From contig JAKSXM010000237.1 of the NCBI GenBank assembly GCA_022575985.1, positions 4,048,501-4,112,500 of the forward strand: a stretch of DNA of 64,000 nt, in the 5' to 3' direction. The DNA comes from Anagrus nilaparvatae (taxonomy: Eukaryota > Arthropoda > Insecta > Hymenoptera > Mymaridae). How positions within the stretch are numbered: position 1 is the stretch's first letter; the number at the start of each line of letters is the position of its first letter. This document shows positions 22,698 to 34,631 of the stretch, one piece after another. The notes beneath the pieces were generated by a model that saw nothing but the letters and a program-made list of their open reading frames with translations, had not been told where the DNA came from and ran no database searches. A program made the translations under genes and the position numbers.

Positions 22698-22907
22698 ATG
22701 TTTAATAAAATAATTAAATTTAACTATATATTCAGACATGTAATTGTCAGAAGCAAAGATAAATTACATAAATTTCAACAAACTCATCGGGTTTGCATAA
22801 TTGAATGTATGAACTGTGATGCCTCATGTGTAGGTAAAAGCAAACAAGAATTAGGTGTAAGAATAAAAGAACATTTTGACTATTATAGCTTAGATGATGC
22901 TAAATAA
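22698..22907 (+). pseudogene. Penelope-like element remnant: GIY-YIG-type endonuclease fragment
   Basis: A 69-codon frame ends 'HRVCIIECMNCDASCVGKSK', then 'QELGVRIKEHF'. The order of a Cys pair, an aromatic-VG position followed by K and Q, and R-KEH matches the N-terminal half of the GIY-YIG nuclease found at the C-terminus of Penelope-like retroelements. The usual YVG is CVG here, which would remove the catalytic tyrosine. No reverse transcriptase is seen upstream, so this is a small dead fragment. Confidence 0.55.
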
Positions 22908-22946
22908 AGTATAGTAATTGAAAATAAAAAATTATTTAATAAATTC

Positions 22947-23682
22947 AAGGTAGAGGATCGAATTAGAAAGGCGTTTTTTAAGGGATTTTTCTTTTCTTAA
23001 TTTCTCAGCCCCTTTATTAGTTATCAGTTTACAATTTTTTTTATGAATTTATTAGGCAATTATATACATGAAAAAAAATTTTTTTTTTGAATTTTTATAA
23101 TTAGTTATATTTATAGAGGGAACCAAAGTACAGGTGAAGAAAATCCATTCGAACCATGGCCGACAGTTTATCTCAGGATTGGCATGTTTGAAACAAAAAA
23201 ATCAAAAAGATTCTTAATAAGTGATGATTCTCACAGGGCAATTTACCTAAAATAGAAAAAAAACCCAAAAAATAAAAAAATGGGAAAGCCAGAAAAAAAA
23301 ATTGTAAAAATGGACGTTTTTTTACCTTATTAAGCTTGGTAAAGGTATATTTAAATTAATGTTTTTATAATTTTATGGTGGATTGCCCTGTAATATACTT
23401 TAATAAAGATAACGCACTTAAGTTTTTGAAAATCGGCCCAGCCAATCCGGAGATAAACTGTCGGCCAGTTGAAAAAACGTAGTTTCGAGATAATCGCGTT
23501 TAAAAATTTTTTTTTTGTATTATTTCTTAAGTATTTCGCACGTTTAAAATCTTATAATATCGTTATAAAGCAGAATTTTGGCCTAAATATTTTAGGGGGG
23601 AATTTTTCAAGGTATAAAGAGTTGGAAATATAATTTTAAAAAAATTTGAGTTTTTGGAAAATCCAATTCGATCCCCTACCTT
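22947..23682. mobile_element. Inverted-repeat element (~736 bp)
   Basis: The ends 'AAGGTAGAGGATCGAATTAG' (22,947) and 'CAATTCGATCCCCTACCTT' (23,682) are inverted copies. A second inner inverted pair is 'ggccgacagtttatctcagg' at 23,158 and 'gagataaactgtcggcc' at 23,450. No ORF is present, and the target duplication is unclear. Confidence 0.65.
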
Positions 23683-25035
23683 AAATGGGAAGCAGATAAA
23701 AATTTAGATAATAAACAAAATTGTCATAAACAAATTTTATAATACAGAGAAATATATATGGGCACGTCTAGGTTAGAACAATCAGCCGAAAAATAAATTT
23801 TTTTTTGTGTTACTTTTTACCTGGCATTTGTGAAACAACTCCTGCTGCATAATTTTGAGATACAGCTGCTCCAAAGTTGGATTTTTTCAATTTATTGATT
23901 TCAGGAAAAACATTTCTTTTTACCTGGCCTACCCGAAAAAAAATTTTTTTATTTTGGGCCACTTCCGGTTTCATTTTTAATGGTTTGAATGTTTCAAATT
24001 AACTGAAAGTCAAGTTCACGATCATTATTTTTGCTCAAATTTTTCTAAAATGTTAGCTATTGTGTCAGTTTGTGCAAAAAAAATTTTGGATATGTAATAT
24101 TCAAATGAGCACCCACAATCATTATTTTAGTCTGCCAAAATAAGCCAAAATTTTTTTGATATAGTTAAAAAATTTTTGATTTTTAAAAATAAATTTTTAG
24201 ATAATTTGCGGGAAAAATAAGAATCCTGGAGACAAATTCAAGAAATTTTATTATTAATAAAACGAAGTAAATTTATAAATTATTAACTTTATGATATCAA
24301 ACATTTTTTTAATTTTTTACGATATTTTTAAGTTTTTTAAATTAAAATAATAAATACTACTACAAATTTGGTTAATATCTTTTTAGGTAAAATTTAATTA
24401 ATTAATTTTAAAAATTAAGTAAAAAAAATTAAAAGCATTACCAAGTTAAAATTTACATGATAAACTTAAAAACAAAAAATTTAATACATATAAGTAAATT
24501 CAAATTTATTATTTACTTTAAATTTATCTTACTACCTAAAATTTTTATCTTTTATTTTTTAATAATTTATATATATATTTTCAAATATTTTCGCAAATTC
24601 ATAAATCATTATCTCCGTGAAATTGTTGATTCAAATAAATAAAATTTAAAAAATTCAGTGAATATTATTGCAAATCGGTACACTTTTACAAGTTAATATT
24701 TAGTTATTTCCCCCGATTAAATTTTATTATTTTTAATTTTTTAAATTAAATAATTTATCTGCTTTTTAATGAAATTTTTTAATAAATATGTTAGTAAAAT
24801 AAAGAAATGTTGTGTATTAGGGTATCGTAGATCTATGAAATGTAAAATTTAAAACATTTGATAGTAGTAATAATAACTTGTAAAAGTAATTAAAATGAAA
24901 ATCAAATATTTTTTCATAACGTCTTTGATATGCCGGTAATGTCACTAATAAGTTTCTCTTAATTTTATTGCTTTTTTTTATTTAATAGCTTATTTATTAA
25001 TTTTATTAAATAATTTTATTATTTACAAAGAATTC
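23683..25035. other. AT-rich sequence, nothing recognised
   Basis: Phrases such as 'acttccggtttcatttttaa' recall the foldback families of this window, but I cannot pair arms. The 61-codon ORF at 24,457 has only low-complexity I/L/F/K composition and I do not accept it. Confidence 0.4.
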
Positions 25036-25038
25036 CAA

Positions 25039-25271
25039 AATTAAAAAAAAGAAGAAAAGAACAGATTAAAAGCTTTTGCAAATCCTTCACGACGAATTCA
25101 AATATCTGTAGAAAAGCCGGACAAATTAACCAAGAATATGCTGAAAAAGTAAAACCAGAATCAAGAAATTATGAAAATTTAAAGCAAGAAAATGTTGAAT
25201 TAGTAAAATATGATACAGGAAATTTTGTTCAAGAAGAATTTGTGTTTGAAATAGTAAAAATTGAAAAATAA
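25039..25271 (+). CDS. Possible terminal coding exon, unknown protein
   Basis: A frame with a less biased composition than its surroundings reads 'EQIKSFCKSFTTNSNICRKA', then a Glu- and Lys-rich tail including 'QENVELVKYDTGNF' and 'EEFVFEIVKIEK', and stops at 25,269-25,271. There is no ATG, so it would be a 3' exon or a fragment. I recognise no family. Weak evidence. Confidence 0.2.
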
Positions 25272-27350
25272 ATGCTTGTACAAAAAAAGTCTGGTTTCAA
25301 ATTTCTCTTTTCTTTTTATCTTTTAAAATTTATTATATTTTATTATTTCATGGAAATAGGTTATTGATAAGGAAAATGATGAATAATTAACACTTTCTAA
25401 CTTTTTTTACAACTGTGCACAGTTTATTCTTAAAAAATCTTTTTTCTCACACACAAAAATTAACGATTGAACGAAGAGAAAAAAAGCATGAATTAATATA
25501 ATTTTGAAAACGGTATTAATTAGTTGCCGAAAAGTAGAAGTAAATTTTAAAAAATCACTTGAATTAATTATTATGAAAAGATAAATTGATTTTACTTAAA
25601 TTGAGTCGAAATTCCGATATAAAAAGATATCTACGCCTGTAAGCGATGTAGCTAGTACCGCATACAGGCAACGACTGAAAAGAGCAAGAAGGAGAGGAAA
25701 TAAAACCGGAGAACAGAGCATGCGTGTTTCCTTTCGTTCATTCACTCACATAACACACACACATTATTTACAAATTTTAAGGCCAATTCAAATGAAATTA
25801 TATAAATCAAATTGATAATAAAATTAATTAATTAATATGAAATAAATAATGGATAAAATCAATATTTGAAAAATATATACAAAAAAAAAAAATAAATAAA
25901 ATTTAGAGAGTTATGATAAATTAAATTTTTTTTGTTTGATCATGAAATAGATTTCTAAAAATATAAAAAGAAGAAGCTAAAACAAGCACGACGAAGTCGA
26001 ATTTAAGGGGGGGATAGTGTGTGGTTACAAGTTCTCTAGAAGTTCTAGACTTGTGAACGCCAAATTGCTACTTCGAAAAAATCTTATTTTTACTTTAAGT
26101 TCTTAAGTAGTAGATATGAGAAAAAGAATTATTAGGTAGATTTTTAGGAAATTTGAATGATAGAGAAAGTTATTGATGTAAAAGTAGCAGAAATTAATTT
26201 AATAGGTTGAAAAAGTATTCAAAATTTGATATTGTAAAATGTAGAATAGACTACTAGATAAATTAATTTAGTTAAAAAAAATTTTTGAACTTAAAAATTT
26301 AGTGTTACGAAAAAGATTTCGATACGTACGATAGATATAGTTTAAATTTAATTTTTTTTTTTGGACGTAGAAAATTTTTGAATACTTTTTTCGTATTTTA
26401 ATTTTGTTAAAATTGAATTTTTTATTATTGGATTGAATTATCCTAAATAAAAATTTAAAATAATGACAAGGAAAAAAGAAATTCTTGCCCCTGTCAATCC
26501 AAAAATATTCATGTACACTTTTTTTTGGTTTTTTTCTTTTGAGTTGCCTGTCATAAGACCCAATGACCCAAAACTCCATCTAAAGAAAATGAGGAATGGT
26601 AATAAAGATTACAAGACGTGATTAAACTTATTTTTTTTTTACATGAGTAGCTCGGTTATAAGAATTAAATCCTTTTTTTGTTAACATATTTTTGCGGAAA
26701 TAGAAGTTTATTAAGTTTCATATCATTTTATTTCTAAATATTTTTCATAAAGAATTTAAATTTAGTATTTTTTTTGCCTTTTAACTTAAAATATCATTGT
26801 TGTTTTATTTTGCCCCCTAAAAAAATATTCTAAATAAATTGTAATAGAATATATTATATTAGGGTTAGGTATGTTTCGGGTAGGAAAATGTAACTCGATG
26901 CACGAATGAGCAAAATGAGCAAAGAGGAGTTTGAGGTTTTTTTTTTTTTTTTAATCTGAAAAAATGACAAAATTTTTCAGATAAATCTTTTAATTTAATA
27001 TAACTAGCTATGTTTACGTAACTAACTTGGATGTTCTTAAAATAAAATTCAATTGTAAGTTTTTTATAATTACAATAATAATTTTCTTGTAGACTACAAT
27101 TTTAATATATATTCTTACAGCCAAATAAAGGTTTGAAAAGGATGCTACAAGCATCGAAAGCTAAGAAATAAATAAAAATTTTTTTTAAAATAGTTTCTAT
27201 GATCTTTTTTATATAATTGTTTATTTAAACAATTATAAAAAGTTTTTTTAAAATCTTTCCTGAATTCCAGAAAAAGTTTTCCTTACATTTTCCCACTGTT
27301 AAAATCAAACGAATAAATTAGATTGTGAAACTTACTATTGTGAATGCTGT
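25272..27350. other. AT-rich intergenic sequence
   Basis: I see no supported gene. 25,640-26,050 is somewhat richer in GC ('gcatacaggcaacgactg', 'agcacgacgaagtcgaa', 'ttctctagaagttctaga', a near-palindrome) and may be part of an unrecognised element. A 103-codon minus ORF at 26,268-26,579 is low-complexity and not accepted. Confidence 0.4.
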
Positions 27351-27354
27351 GACA

Positions 27355-27570
27355 TTATGCTTCAAAGTCTTCTATGCCTTTCAGTTTTGTATAATACTCC
27401 TGTTTAGCTCCGGTTGGTGTAAGATAGCAGCTCACGTAAGTTATAGTTTTACTTCTAACCCACACAAAATCCCAGCCTTTTTCTGATGCCTCTACTCGAT
27501 CTTTTTCTGGATTAGCGATCCAAATAACTGCTGTTCCAAATAGCTGGTGTTGGGTTAAGATAGCTTCAAT
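27355..27570 (-). pseudogene. R1-like endonuclease fragment
   Basis: The frame gives 'FGTAVIWIANPEKDRVEASE', 'GWDFVWVRS' and 'YVSCYLTP', then 'KLKGIEDFEA' before a stop. This corresponds to the first third of the apurinic-type endonuclease at the start of ORF2 in R1-clade elements. Its upstream motifs and the whole reverse transcriptase are absent. Confidence 0.7.
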
Positions 27571-27579
27571 ATGGTCAGG

Positions 27580-28699
27580 CCGGTTTCCTTTTAGAACGTC
27601 TTTCAAGACTACGTATATTTCCTCTTTTGTAGTAAGGCAATCGATGTCCCGAATCTAAAGAGTTCGACGTATTGTCAGGTACGTGACATTCACGCTCTCT
27701 CCCATGGTTGCCTTAACTGCCTCAAAAAAGGCTCTTTGCCCGTATATTTTCCCCCTTTTTTCGATTAATACGTTACCAGCGGTAGGATTTTCCTAACTGC
27801 ATAGATTTTAGTTGCAGTGACTACTCCTATAATTCTTTCCTTGATCTGCTTAAAGACATCCACGTACGCTCTCCCTTCTGGTAGCTTAAACGCAACTGCT
27901 TTGTCTCTAGCTCTGGGAAACTTCGCTTTCTCATTGGCGTTAGCTTTCTTTTTCTTTCTTTTTCCTTCCCCTTTTCCCCACTCTGCCTTATTCCTTTTCT
28001 TCATCCTGTTCCTTCAACCAGTGAACTCTTGAAAGGCCTCATTGTCTGCGGGAGGAGTCTGGGTGGGTTCCGGTGTATTGTGTTCATTTATTTTCGCTGC
28101 TGCTACTGTTTCATCTGTTATATTTACCAGTGGAACAGTAAGACTAGGGTACGTTAGCGGTTTGGTTGCCCTGTTAGCTGCGAGTTGTTTTGCCGCAGAT
28201 GCAGCAGAATTTACTCTTAATGCCAAATTTTTTGGGCTCTTTTCACCTGCAGACTTCTTTGAGAAAGTCTGTTTTCCACTATCATTTTTCTCTACTGAAT
28301 TTTCTCGAACTCTTTTTTTGTATATTTAGTAGCTTTAGATTGCTCGCTACTATGCTGCTTAAATTCGGTTTCGATGGGGAGGACTTCTCGGGCTTGCATG
28401 CCCTTAGTTGTCCAACTTGCTAAGATTATTCTTGAACAGCTTAACACCGTCTTGGATTACCAGCGAAACGTTAGTCTGCTTTTTAATCTTATCCTCCATC
28501 TGTTGAACTCAAGTTAGCATCTCATCATAATACTTCTCAATGGTCGTATGACTGGGTTCAGATTAGTGATGTTTTTGCCGATTGAAGTACTGGCAAAAGT
28601 AATCTGAACTATATCGTTTTGATGTTCTTCATCTATGATTAAACAATCCATTTTCTGTGCAGGATAATCCTGACCATTATTCTTTTCATTTTGATTCAT
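27580..28699 (-). pseudogene. R1-like ORF1 (gag), broken
   Basis: The ATG at 28,699 begins 'MNQNEKNNGQDYPAQKMDC'. The protein then continues through several frames: 'VQQMEDKIKKQTNVSLVIQD' near 28,470, 'ALRVNSAASAAKQLAANRA' near 28,200, a basic stretch with 'AVAFKLPEGRAYVDVFKQIK' near 27,870, and 'TLxIRDIDCLTTKEEI' near 27,640, where x is a TAG. The layout (Lys-rich middle, then a conserved 'IRD-D--TT-EE' block) is that of ORF1 in the R1 clade. The zinc knuckles expected after this block are missing because the deletion joins straight into the endonuclease. Several frameshifts are present. Confidence 0.65.
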
Positions 28700-29470
28700 G
28701 CTTTTATTTATGTTTATTTCATTTTCATTTCTCTAATATTCATCGCTCCATGTGCAACGACCTCCTTCGAACCCTCACATTCTGGGCAGCTGACAGGCAA
28801 ACTGGTTGCATCACAGAGGATATAGTTGGCGACATATACTTACACTACCTTGCTCCTCTCATTCCTCCACGAATAAAAGCATAATTCGCTTTGGAAATTT
28901 AGAGTCCTCCAGCAGTTTGGGTACATACAGTCAACATCGGCAAACCATTAATGATGGGCTCTGGCTGCAGAGACCCCCACCTCCCGTCTTGCGTCAGCAG
29001 AGGCCAAAGATGCTTCTGGTTGCTTGGCACGAAACCAAACAGCTCGTTTCCCCATCCAGGATCCTCTTTTGGCACTTTTGGATCGCGCCGCACGGCATAC
29101 TGTCCATATCATGCATGTGTCATACATTTGGCTGTGTATGCAAACACATGTTCCGCATGGGCAGAAACACGGTAGAGGATTTTTAGAATTTCCTCAAACA
29201 CAGCTAGGTTTCCTTGGATTTGTCATCCTGGCTCCGAGGCTTATCTTCACACATTACTAAAACCAGAAAATAATACCTTGAGTCATAGTTTAGCGGGACC
29301 TGCAATTAACCATTAACCGGCTGCGTCGCAGTACCCGAGGTCAAAATCTCCCATGCTAAGAGCCAATACATAAGGCTTAAGGCAACCCCGTATGTGTCTT
29401 GATTCGCACTTAAGTTTGGAGAAGACCTTGAAGCCTATTTTGTTTTGCCGTTTTCTCAGAGATACTTATG

Positions 29471-30000
29471 GATAGCAGTCTGCAGCAAAAATATTGTTGC
29501 ATAAAATCTATTCAGCACTTTTATCAATTTTTATTGGTATAACACACAATTTTTTTAAAAAGAAAAAACTTACTGGCACGCGAACGGCCTTGACGACAGC
29601 ATGCGTGCTCGTTAAATACGAAAAAGATAATTTCCGTTATAAAACTTTTGATTATTGTTAAATCACTCCAACGGATCTTAGGACCAAATGTTTGTATTTG
29701 TATTAGCTGGATCGTTATAAGGGTGAAGATTTTAAGGTTAAGGTTTGTGTAAAAACCACACTTTAAATTAATGAGTATTAACGTGATTTGTTATTGAGAC
29801 ATGTGATGTCTCTCTAAGCCATGCGGGCACTGAGGTGCCGATCGGCAAGTACTTTCTCTCCTCTTACAATATACACTAACATATTTACATATATACAACT
29901 ACAATATAAATGTACAATACGGAACATGTTCGATTTTGCCATTATGTGACCAATACACGAACCAACTCTAAGGTCATATGGGTTAGGTCTAGTTATATCT
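29471..30000. other. Intergenic sequence, nothing recognised
   Basis: Mixed composition with a few GC-richer words ('gaacggccttgacgacagc', 'gcactgaggtgccgatcgg'), the latter a short near-palindrome. No coding signal is visible. Confidence 0.35.
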
Positions 30001-30560
30001 TATCTTACTACTATATATATTTGAAAATTTATTTGTGTGTGTGTGTGTTCCATCATCAGGGTCTAAACACTGAACAAAATTACATAAAACCGTTGTCAAA
30101 ATAAAGATAAAGAGTCCGCGGGTGACAGAGGCTATAGATTTTCTGCTCAGCTATCGTAGTTTTTGAGATATTTAATTTTTAGTGTTTTTGAAATTGATAA
30201 AATTTTGAAAAATTTTGAAAAAAACTAAAATATCTCGAGACTATCGACAAATTTTATTGTCACAAGTTTGTACTATTCGATTCGGCTCCAATTTTTACGT
30301 ATTCTCCTAAATTTTTATTCAAAACGAAGGTATCTTTAAAATTTTATAAAATATTTTTGAAGCTGGTTAAAAATATTTTTTTCATTTTTTTATTTTTTAT
30401 GGTATTTTTAATAATTTTTTTGTGTGCCTGTGTGTCTATGTGTTTCATCATGAGACTCGAAAAAATGAAAGAAATTACATAAAACCGGTGTTAAAATAAA
30501 GTTAAAATAAAAAAATGTTTACTATTTTTGGGAAAAATTAAATTTTTTGAAAATTTTGTT
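30001..30560. repeat. Dispersed repeat, two diverged copies
   Basis: 30,005-30,200 parallels 14,766-14,918 plus 19,534-19,600 ('actatatatatttgaaaatt', a (gt)n tract, 'catcatcagg', 'gtcaaaataaaga', 'ggtgacagaggctatagatt'). A second, shorter copy starts at ~30,411 with 'gtgtgcctgtgtgtctatg' and 'cataaaaccggtgttaaaat'. These are non-coding. Confidence 0.65.
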
Positions 30561-30689
30561 AAAAAGTGAAATAGCTGAAAAATATGATAAAATTTTAATG
30601 TCGCAATTGGTATTACTTGATTCAGTCAATTTTAGAACCATCTATATATACATATCTTAATACTATATACTATATACTATGTAACACGG

Positions 30690-31160
30690 TGGAAATTCTC
30701 CGTGCTACAATTTGACTAGTATGAAACGGCGCAAGCGTAATAATATTCGTTTTCACTTTCACGGAGCATTTCACGGGGGGGTATAGTTACCTTCAAGTGG
30801 GGACATGTTAGGTGGGGTTTTATAAAATAGTGGGGTAAAACGGAGGTGAGCTCGAGAGACACGGCGGGTCTCCTCGTTCAGTTCCATTTTGGAAGTTATA
30901 GTTGCTGGTCAACTTTTGGTAAACTCAATTATTTCAACAATTTTAAATTCAAAATTCATGATTATTTCAGATTTAATTAGTTCAAAATTTTGTAAATTCG
31001 TTTAACTTAAATTATTTAAATTAAATTCTTTTTTTGTTTAAATTAAATTAGTTATAGAGTCAGTTTAATTAATAATTCAGTGAAATTAATCAGTGGCAAA
31101 TAGGATTCTAAGGTTGTGAAAATAGTAAAAATTTTGTGTTTGCAGCGTGGTAAGTCCTAA
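30690..31160 (+). promoter_or_regulatory. Possible LTR-like or promoter region upstream of a small ORF
   Basis: GC-richer than its surroundings, it starts 'TGTAACACGGTGGAAATTC', has 'ttttataaaatagtgggg' as a TATA-like element near 30,820 and then 'gctcgagagacacggcgggt', a plausible transcript start. A 3' splice-like 'ttgtgtttgcag' lies at 31,133-31,146 just before the ORF. I find no second copy in the window, so calling it an LTR is inference. Confidence 0.3.
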
Positions 31161-31176
31161 ATAATAAATTAAAAAT

Positions 31177-31470
31177 ATGAATACTAAATTAAAAGAATAT
31201 ATGGCTAAACGCGTGCGCGAAGACGCTAAAGCCCACCAGGAATTGGTAAATGCTTCAAAAATTGCAGTAAATAAGTATTTTTTTAATCTTAAGACTTCTG
31301 GGGCCGATAAAGACATCTGCCTCAGGAGATTAAGGACGGAATTTCGTTACTCTATCGAAAAATATCATGAAAATGTAGTAGTTAACTCCGAGGAATTTGA
31401 GGAAAATTCCTTGGAAGTTTATAATAATACAATAGGTCCCTTTATAGATTCATTTTATGAAGAAAATTAA
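31177..31470 (+). CDS. Hypothetical 97-aa protein
   Basis: An ATG frame of 97 codons, rich in E, K and R with few of the poly-I/F/K biases that mark spurious ORFs here. It begins 'MNTKLKEYMAKRVREDAKAH', has predicted-helical segments with heptad-like spacing (residues 5-40 and 48-70) and ends 'SFYEEN'. I recognise no family. The upstream region has promoter-like features. It could be the N-terminal part of a retroelement gag whose remainder is gone, or a small host gene. The following 31,480-31,800 is repetitive. Confidence 0.4.
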   Translation: MNTKLKEYMAKRVREDAKAHQELVNASKIAVNKYFFNLKTSGADKDICLRRLRTEFRYSIEKYHENVVVNSEEFEENSLEVYNNTIGPFIDSFYEEN

Positions 31471-31485
31471 AAGGCTTATCGACAA

Positions 31486-31800
31486 AGGTTTTTCGTATTA
31501 ACAAAATGGTTTCTCGAATTATAAAATAAAATCTATAAAGGTTTACCGTTTAATTAAAAGTCTTATCGTTCAAAAAATTAACCAGTTTTACCGTTTAAAA
31601 TTAACCAGGTTTACCGTTTAATTAAAAGTGTTATTTTTCAAAATTTAACCAGGTTTACCGTTTAAAAATTAACCAGGCCTACCGTTTAATTAAAAGTCTT
31701 ATAAAGCTATAATTTAGGCTTATCGTTTCAAAGTAAAACTAACGTTTATAGCTTACAATTCTCAAATCAAGCTATAAATTTGGATTACCGTTCTGAGCAA
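31486..31800 (+). repeat. Short degenerate tandem repeats
   Basis: Words such as 'accgtttaattaaaagt' and 'ttaaccaggtttaccgttt' recur four to six times in variable order between 31,540 and 31,700, then decay. Non-coding. Confidence 0.6.
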
Positions 31801-32773
31801 AAATTTCAATAAAACTTGGAATATCGTTTTTGATTGTTAAAAAATTTTTCAAGTTGTGGTTATCGTTAAAATAATAAATGAAATTGCTTAATAATGAATG
31901 AAACGCTTATTGTTAAAATTAAGGAAAGATGTGGTTTCTCATTAATTCCATGTACTAGTTGAAAATTTGGACTTTACTACTAGCCATTCTAAGAAACCCC
32001 AAAACCTAAATTAGGTTAAATTAGGCTAAACTTATGCCAATGCAGCTATTTTTAATAAGATTAACTAAAAATTGTACCCAGAAAAATCAAATGTCACAAA
32101 TTGTAACTTTTACTCGTTCTCCAAATTTTTTCTAAATTTTGAATTTGATGAAATTTCAAATATTTAGGATTAAAATTCTTTTTTATTCAACACTTTAATT
32201 AAAATAAATTGACTGCGCCAAGTCAAAATGACTTTAAAAGCTCAGAATTTGAACAAAAGTACGAAGAACATGTTGCCTTTTGTTCGTATAAAAGGTTCCA
32301 AATTCTACTAAAGTCCATTCTAACGTTTAAATTCTCTAATTTAAATTATTTTAATCCTAATTGGCTAATTAAAACTTAAATTAAACCCTTAGTTAGAAAA
32401 TTTACAGCAAAATATAAATAGTACAATTTCTACGTTTAATAAAAATTTAGTCAAATTTTGAAATACAAACTTTTATAACTAAGTTACACCTTCCTTGTTT
32501 TAGGGTTTTGAACTTAAATAAATAGTTAAAGTATCTAAAGTAGTAATATTAAACTTAAACATGCGAGATTTTAACATAAAGCGTAGGAACAAAAGTTTAG
32601 TAATCTAAGAGATTTCAGCTTCATCTGGAGCCCCGCTACTACCTGAAATACATAAAAGTTTCTCCAAGTCTTGTAGAATGTTAATGTACAGATTGTTCTG
32701 CAAGACTTGGACATAAATTCTGCAAACTGCTCCACAAAACCTATAATAGCGCATTAAAATTTTAAGAATTTAA

Positions 32774-32911
32774 GAGCAGGCTTCAGCGACATCTTTTATC
32801 GGCAATATGGTGGGGAATCTATGGAATATGGCCTTTACTCCTCTCAGATTTTCTGAAGCGAGAAAGCACAAAATGAATATTTATTTTAGCAGATATTATT
32901 TATTTTTGCTC
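32774..32911 (+). repeat. Direct repeat, first copy (138 bp)
   Basis: Starts 'gagcaggcttcagcgacat' and ends 'tatttatttttgctc'. It is nearly identical to 33,391-33,528, differing at only a handful of bases. The 480-bp space between copies is unrelated AT-rich sequence with no ORF. Confidence 0.85.
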
Positions 32912-33390
32912 CTATCTCCTAAGTCCTATTTCTAACTTAAATTTTAAGACCTGACCGGAATGGACATATACGGTACACGCTGTGTTGACTGGGTTTATGC
33001 TTAATTTTTAAAACCTGCATTGTGACTCGCAATCACAATTTTATTATGGGGACTATAGTCCCGGAATTGTTATTGCTGTAACAACAGCTTTATACAATAC
33101 AAGTTTGTATTTAATTATTTAATTACTTTAATTAAATAATTAAATACAAACAATTTTAATTAATTTAATTCATAAAATTTTTACTTCCCCAATTGTGTAG
33201 TGTGAATTATGTGTGTTAATTTTTAGTGTTTTGTGTAATTTATGTGTTATTATAATGTCAGTGTATTTGTTATAATAATTTATATTTTCTAAGTGTCATC
33301 TGTTAATAATTTGCAATTCTTCCCCAGTTGCATGTTTTATGTGTCCTTCCTATGTAACAATTTAAGCTTCAAACTTTTAAGCTGGCTTAA

Positions 33391-33528
33391 GAGCAGGCTT
33401 CAGCGATATCTTTTATCGGCAATATGGTGGGGAATCTAGGGAATATGGCCTTTTCCCCTCTCAGATTTTCTGAAGCGAGAAAGCACAAAATGAATATTTA
33501 TTTTAGCAGATATTATTTATTTTTGCTC
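33391..33528 (+). repeat. Direct repeat, second copy (138 bp)
   Basis: Partner of 32,774-32,911 in the same orientation. The TG...CA termini of an LTR are absent, so I do not call a retroelement. Confidence 0.85.
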
Positions 33529-34630
33529 TTACTTTTGCGGTGTCCTATTATTTTTTTGATTTTAGATAATTTTTGCAAAAAATGATATATTTTGAATCAG
33601 TAGCGAGTGGCGATGGACACGGTAAGCAAACAGCTGACGCCGCACAAAAAAATAAAGCATAGTATATATAGTGCAGGTGCTATATTAAATGTATATTGAT
33701 GTACAGCAATGTTTTACAATTTTTTCAATTTTTAGGATTTTAGATATAAATAAAAAGATTTTATAATAAAATAAATCCTTGAATGTTTTGTTTATTTTTA
33801 TTTGAACTATTTCCTACACCTAATTATCGTGATATATTTGTTTGTTGTGTTTGTTTATGTGTTTGTTTTGTTTTATTTGCAGTGTTTTTTATAATAAGAA
33901 AAATTAATAAAAAATTTATATGACGAATAAGCCATCTAAGGTTCTATTGCCCAAAAATTTGTTAGCGTTGGTGAGAATTTTAATGTTGATTGGGATAATA
34001 AATTTTTTGATTTTTAGGAAAAAAAAAACAAAACTGTAAATCAATTATAATTTTAAATATACATTTATTTTTCAAATGAACAATAGGAATATATTGGAAT
34101 AGATTCATTAGTTTTAAAACTTTATTTCTCTGATTTTGCTATTAAACGTGGATTCAGAACATTATTTTCTTGATCTATACGTATATGTTTTTCAAAAAAA
34201 ATTTTATATTTACAATATTATTTGAATACATTTAAAAAAAGTAAATTAATTTTTACATATAATTTATACACATTTTGTTATTGCAAATTATTTTATTGCA
34301 TATTTAAAACTATAAATTTATATATGCCATAAATTTTAAACCAAGAAGTCAACTTTTAGCCTGAAATATCAATCAGACTTAGTAAAATAAGATTTTGCTT
34401 GAATTTTATAGTTATGAAATTGACATTGTATACAAAAAGTAATTGTTTCGTAGCCAAAAAACTAATTTATCAGAAACAAATTGTTTACGATACAGAACAG
34501 AATCTTGGTCAATAAATATTTATTTTACATAATGTGTTTATATCAATCAACAATAATATACAAGATTGATGACAAAAAAACTTATATATTTACATTATTA
34601 ATTATTAAAAACTTTTCATTAACTTTTAAT
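33529..34630. other. AT-rich sequence, nothing recognised
   Basis: No coding signal or pairable repeat is visible. It lies just past the truncated end of the myotubularin-related fragment. Confidence 0.4.
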
Positions 34631-34631
34631 T

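Larger units (their letters stand above)
27355..29470 (-). mobile_element. R1-like non-LTR retrotransposon, internally deleted and lacking its 3' part
   Basis: On the minus strand a relatively GC-rich leader (29,470-28,700) is followed by a broken gag-like ORF1 (28,699 to about 27,580) and directly by a short piece of the AP-type endonuclease (27,570-27,355). Reverse transcriptase is absent. This is unusual: non-LTR elements are normally truncated at the 5' end, whereas here the 5' end is kept and the 3' end is lost. Confidence 0.75.

Noticed and set aside
27817..29260. Several plus-strand ORFs of 64-126 aa over the R1-like element
   Set aside because: They are antisense to ORF1, the endonuclease or the leader, and have no family motifs.
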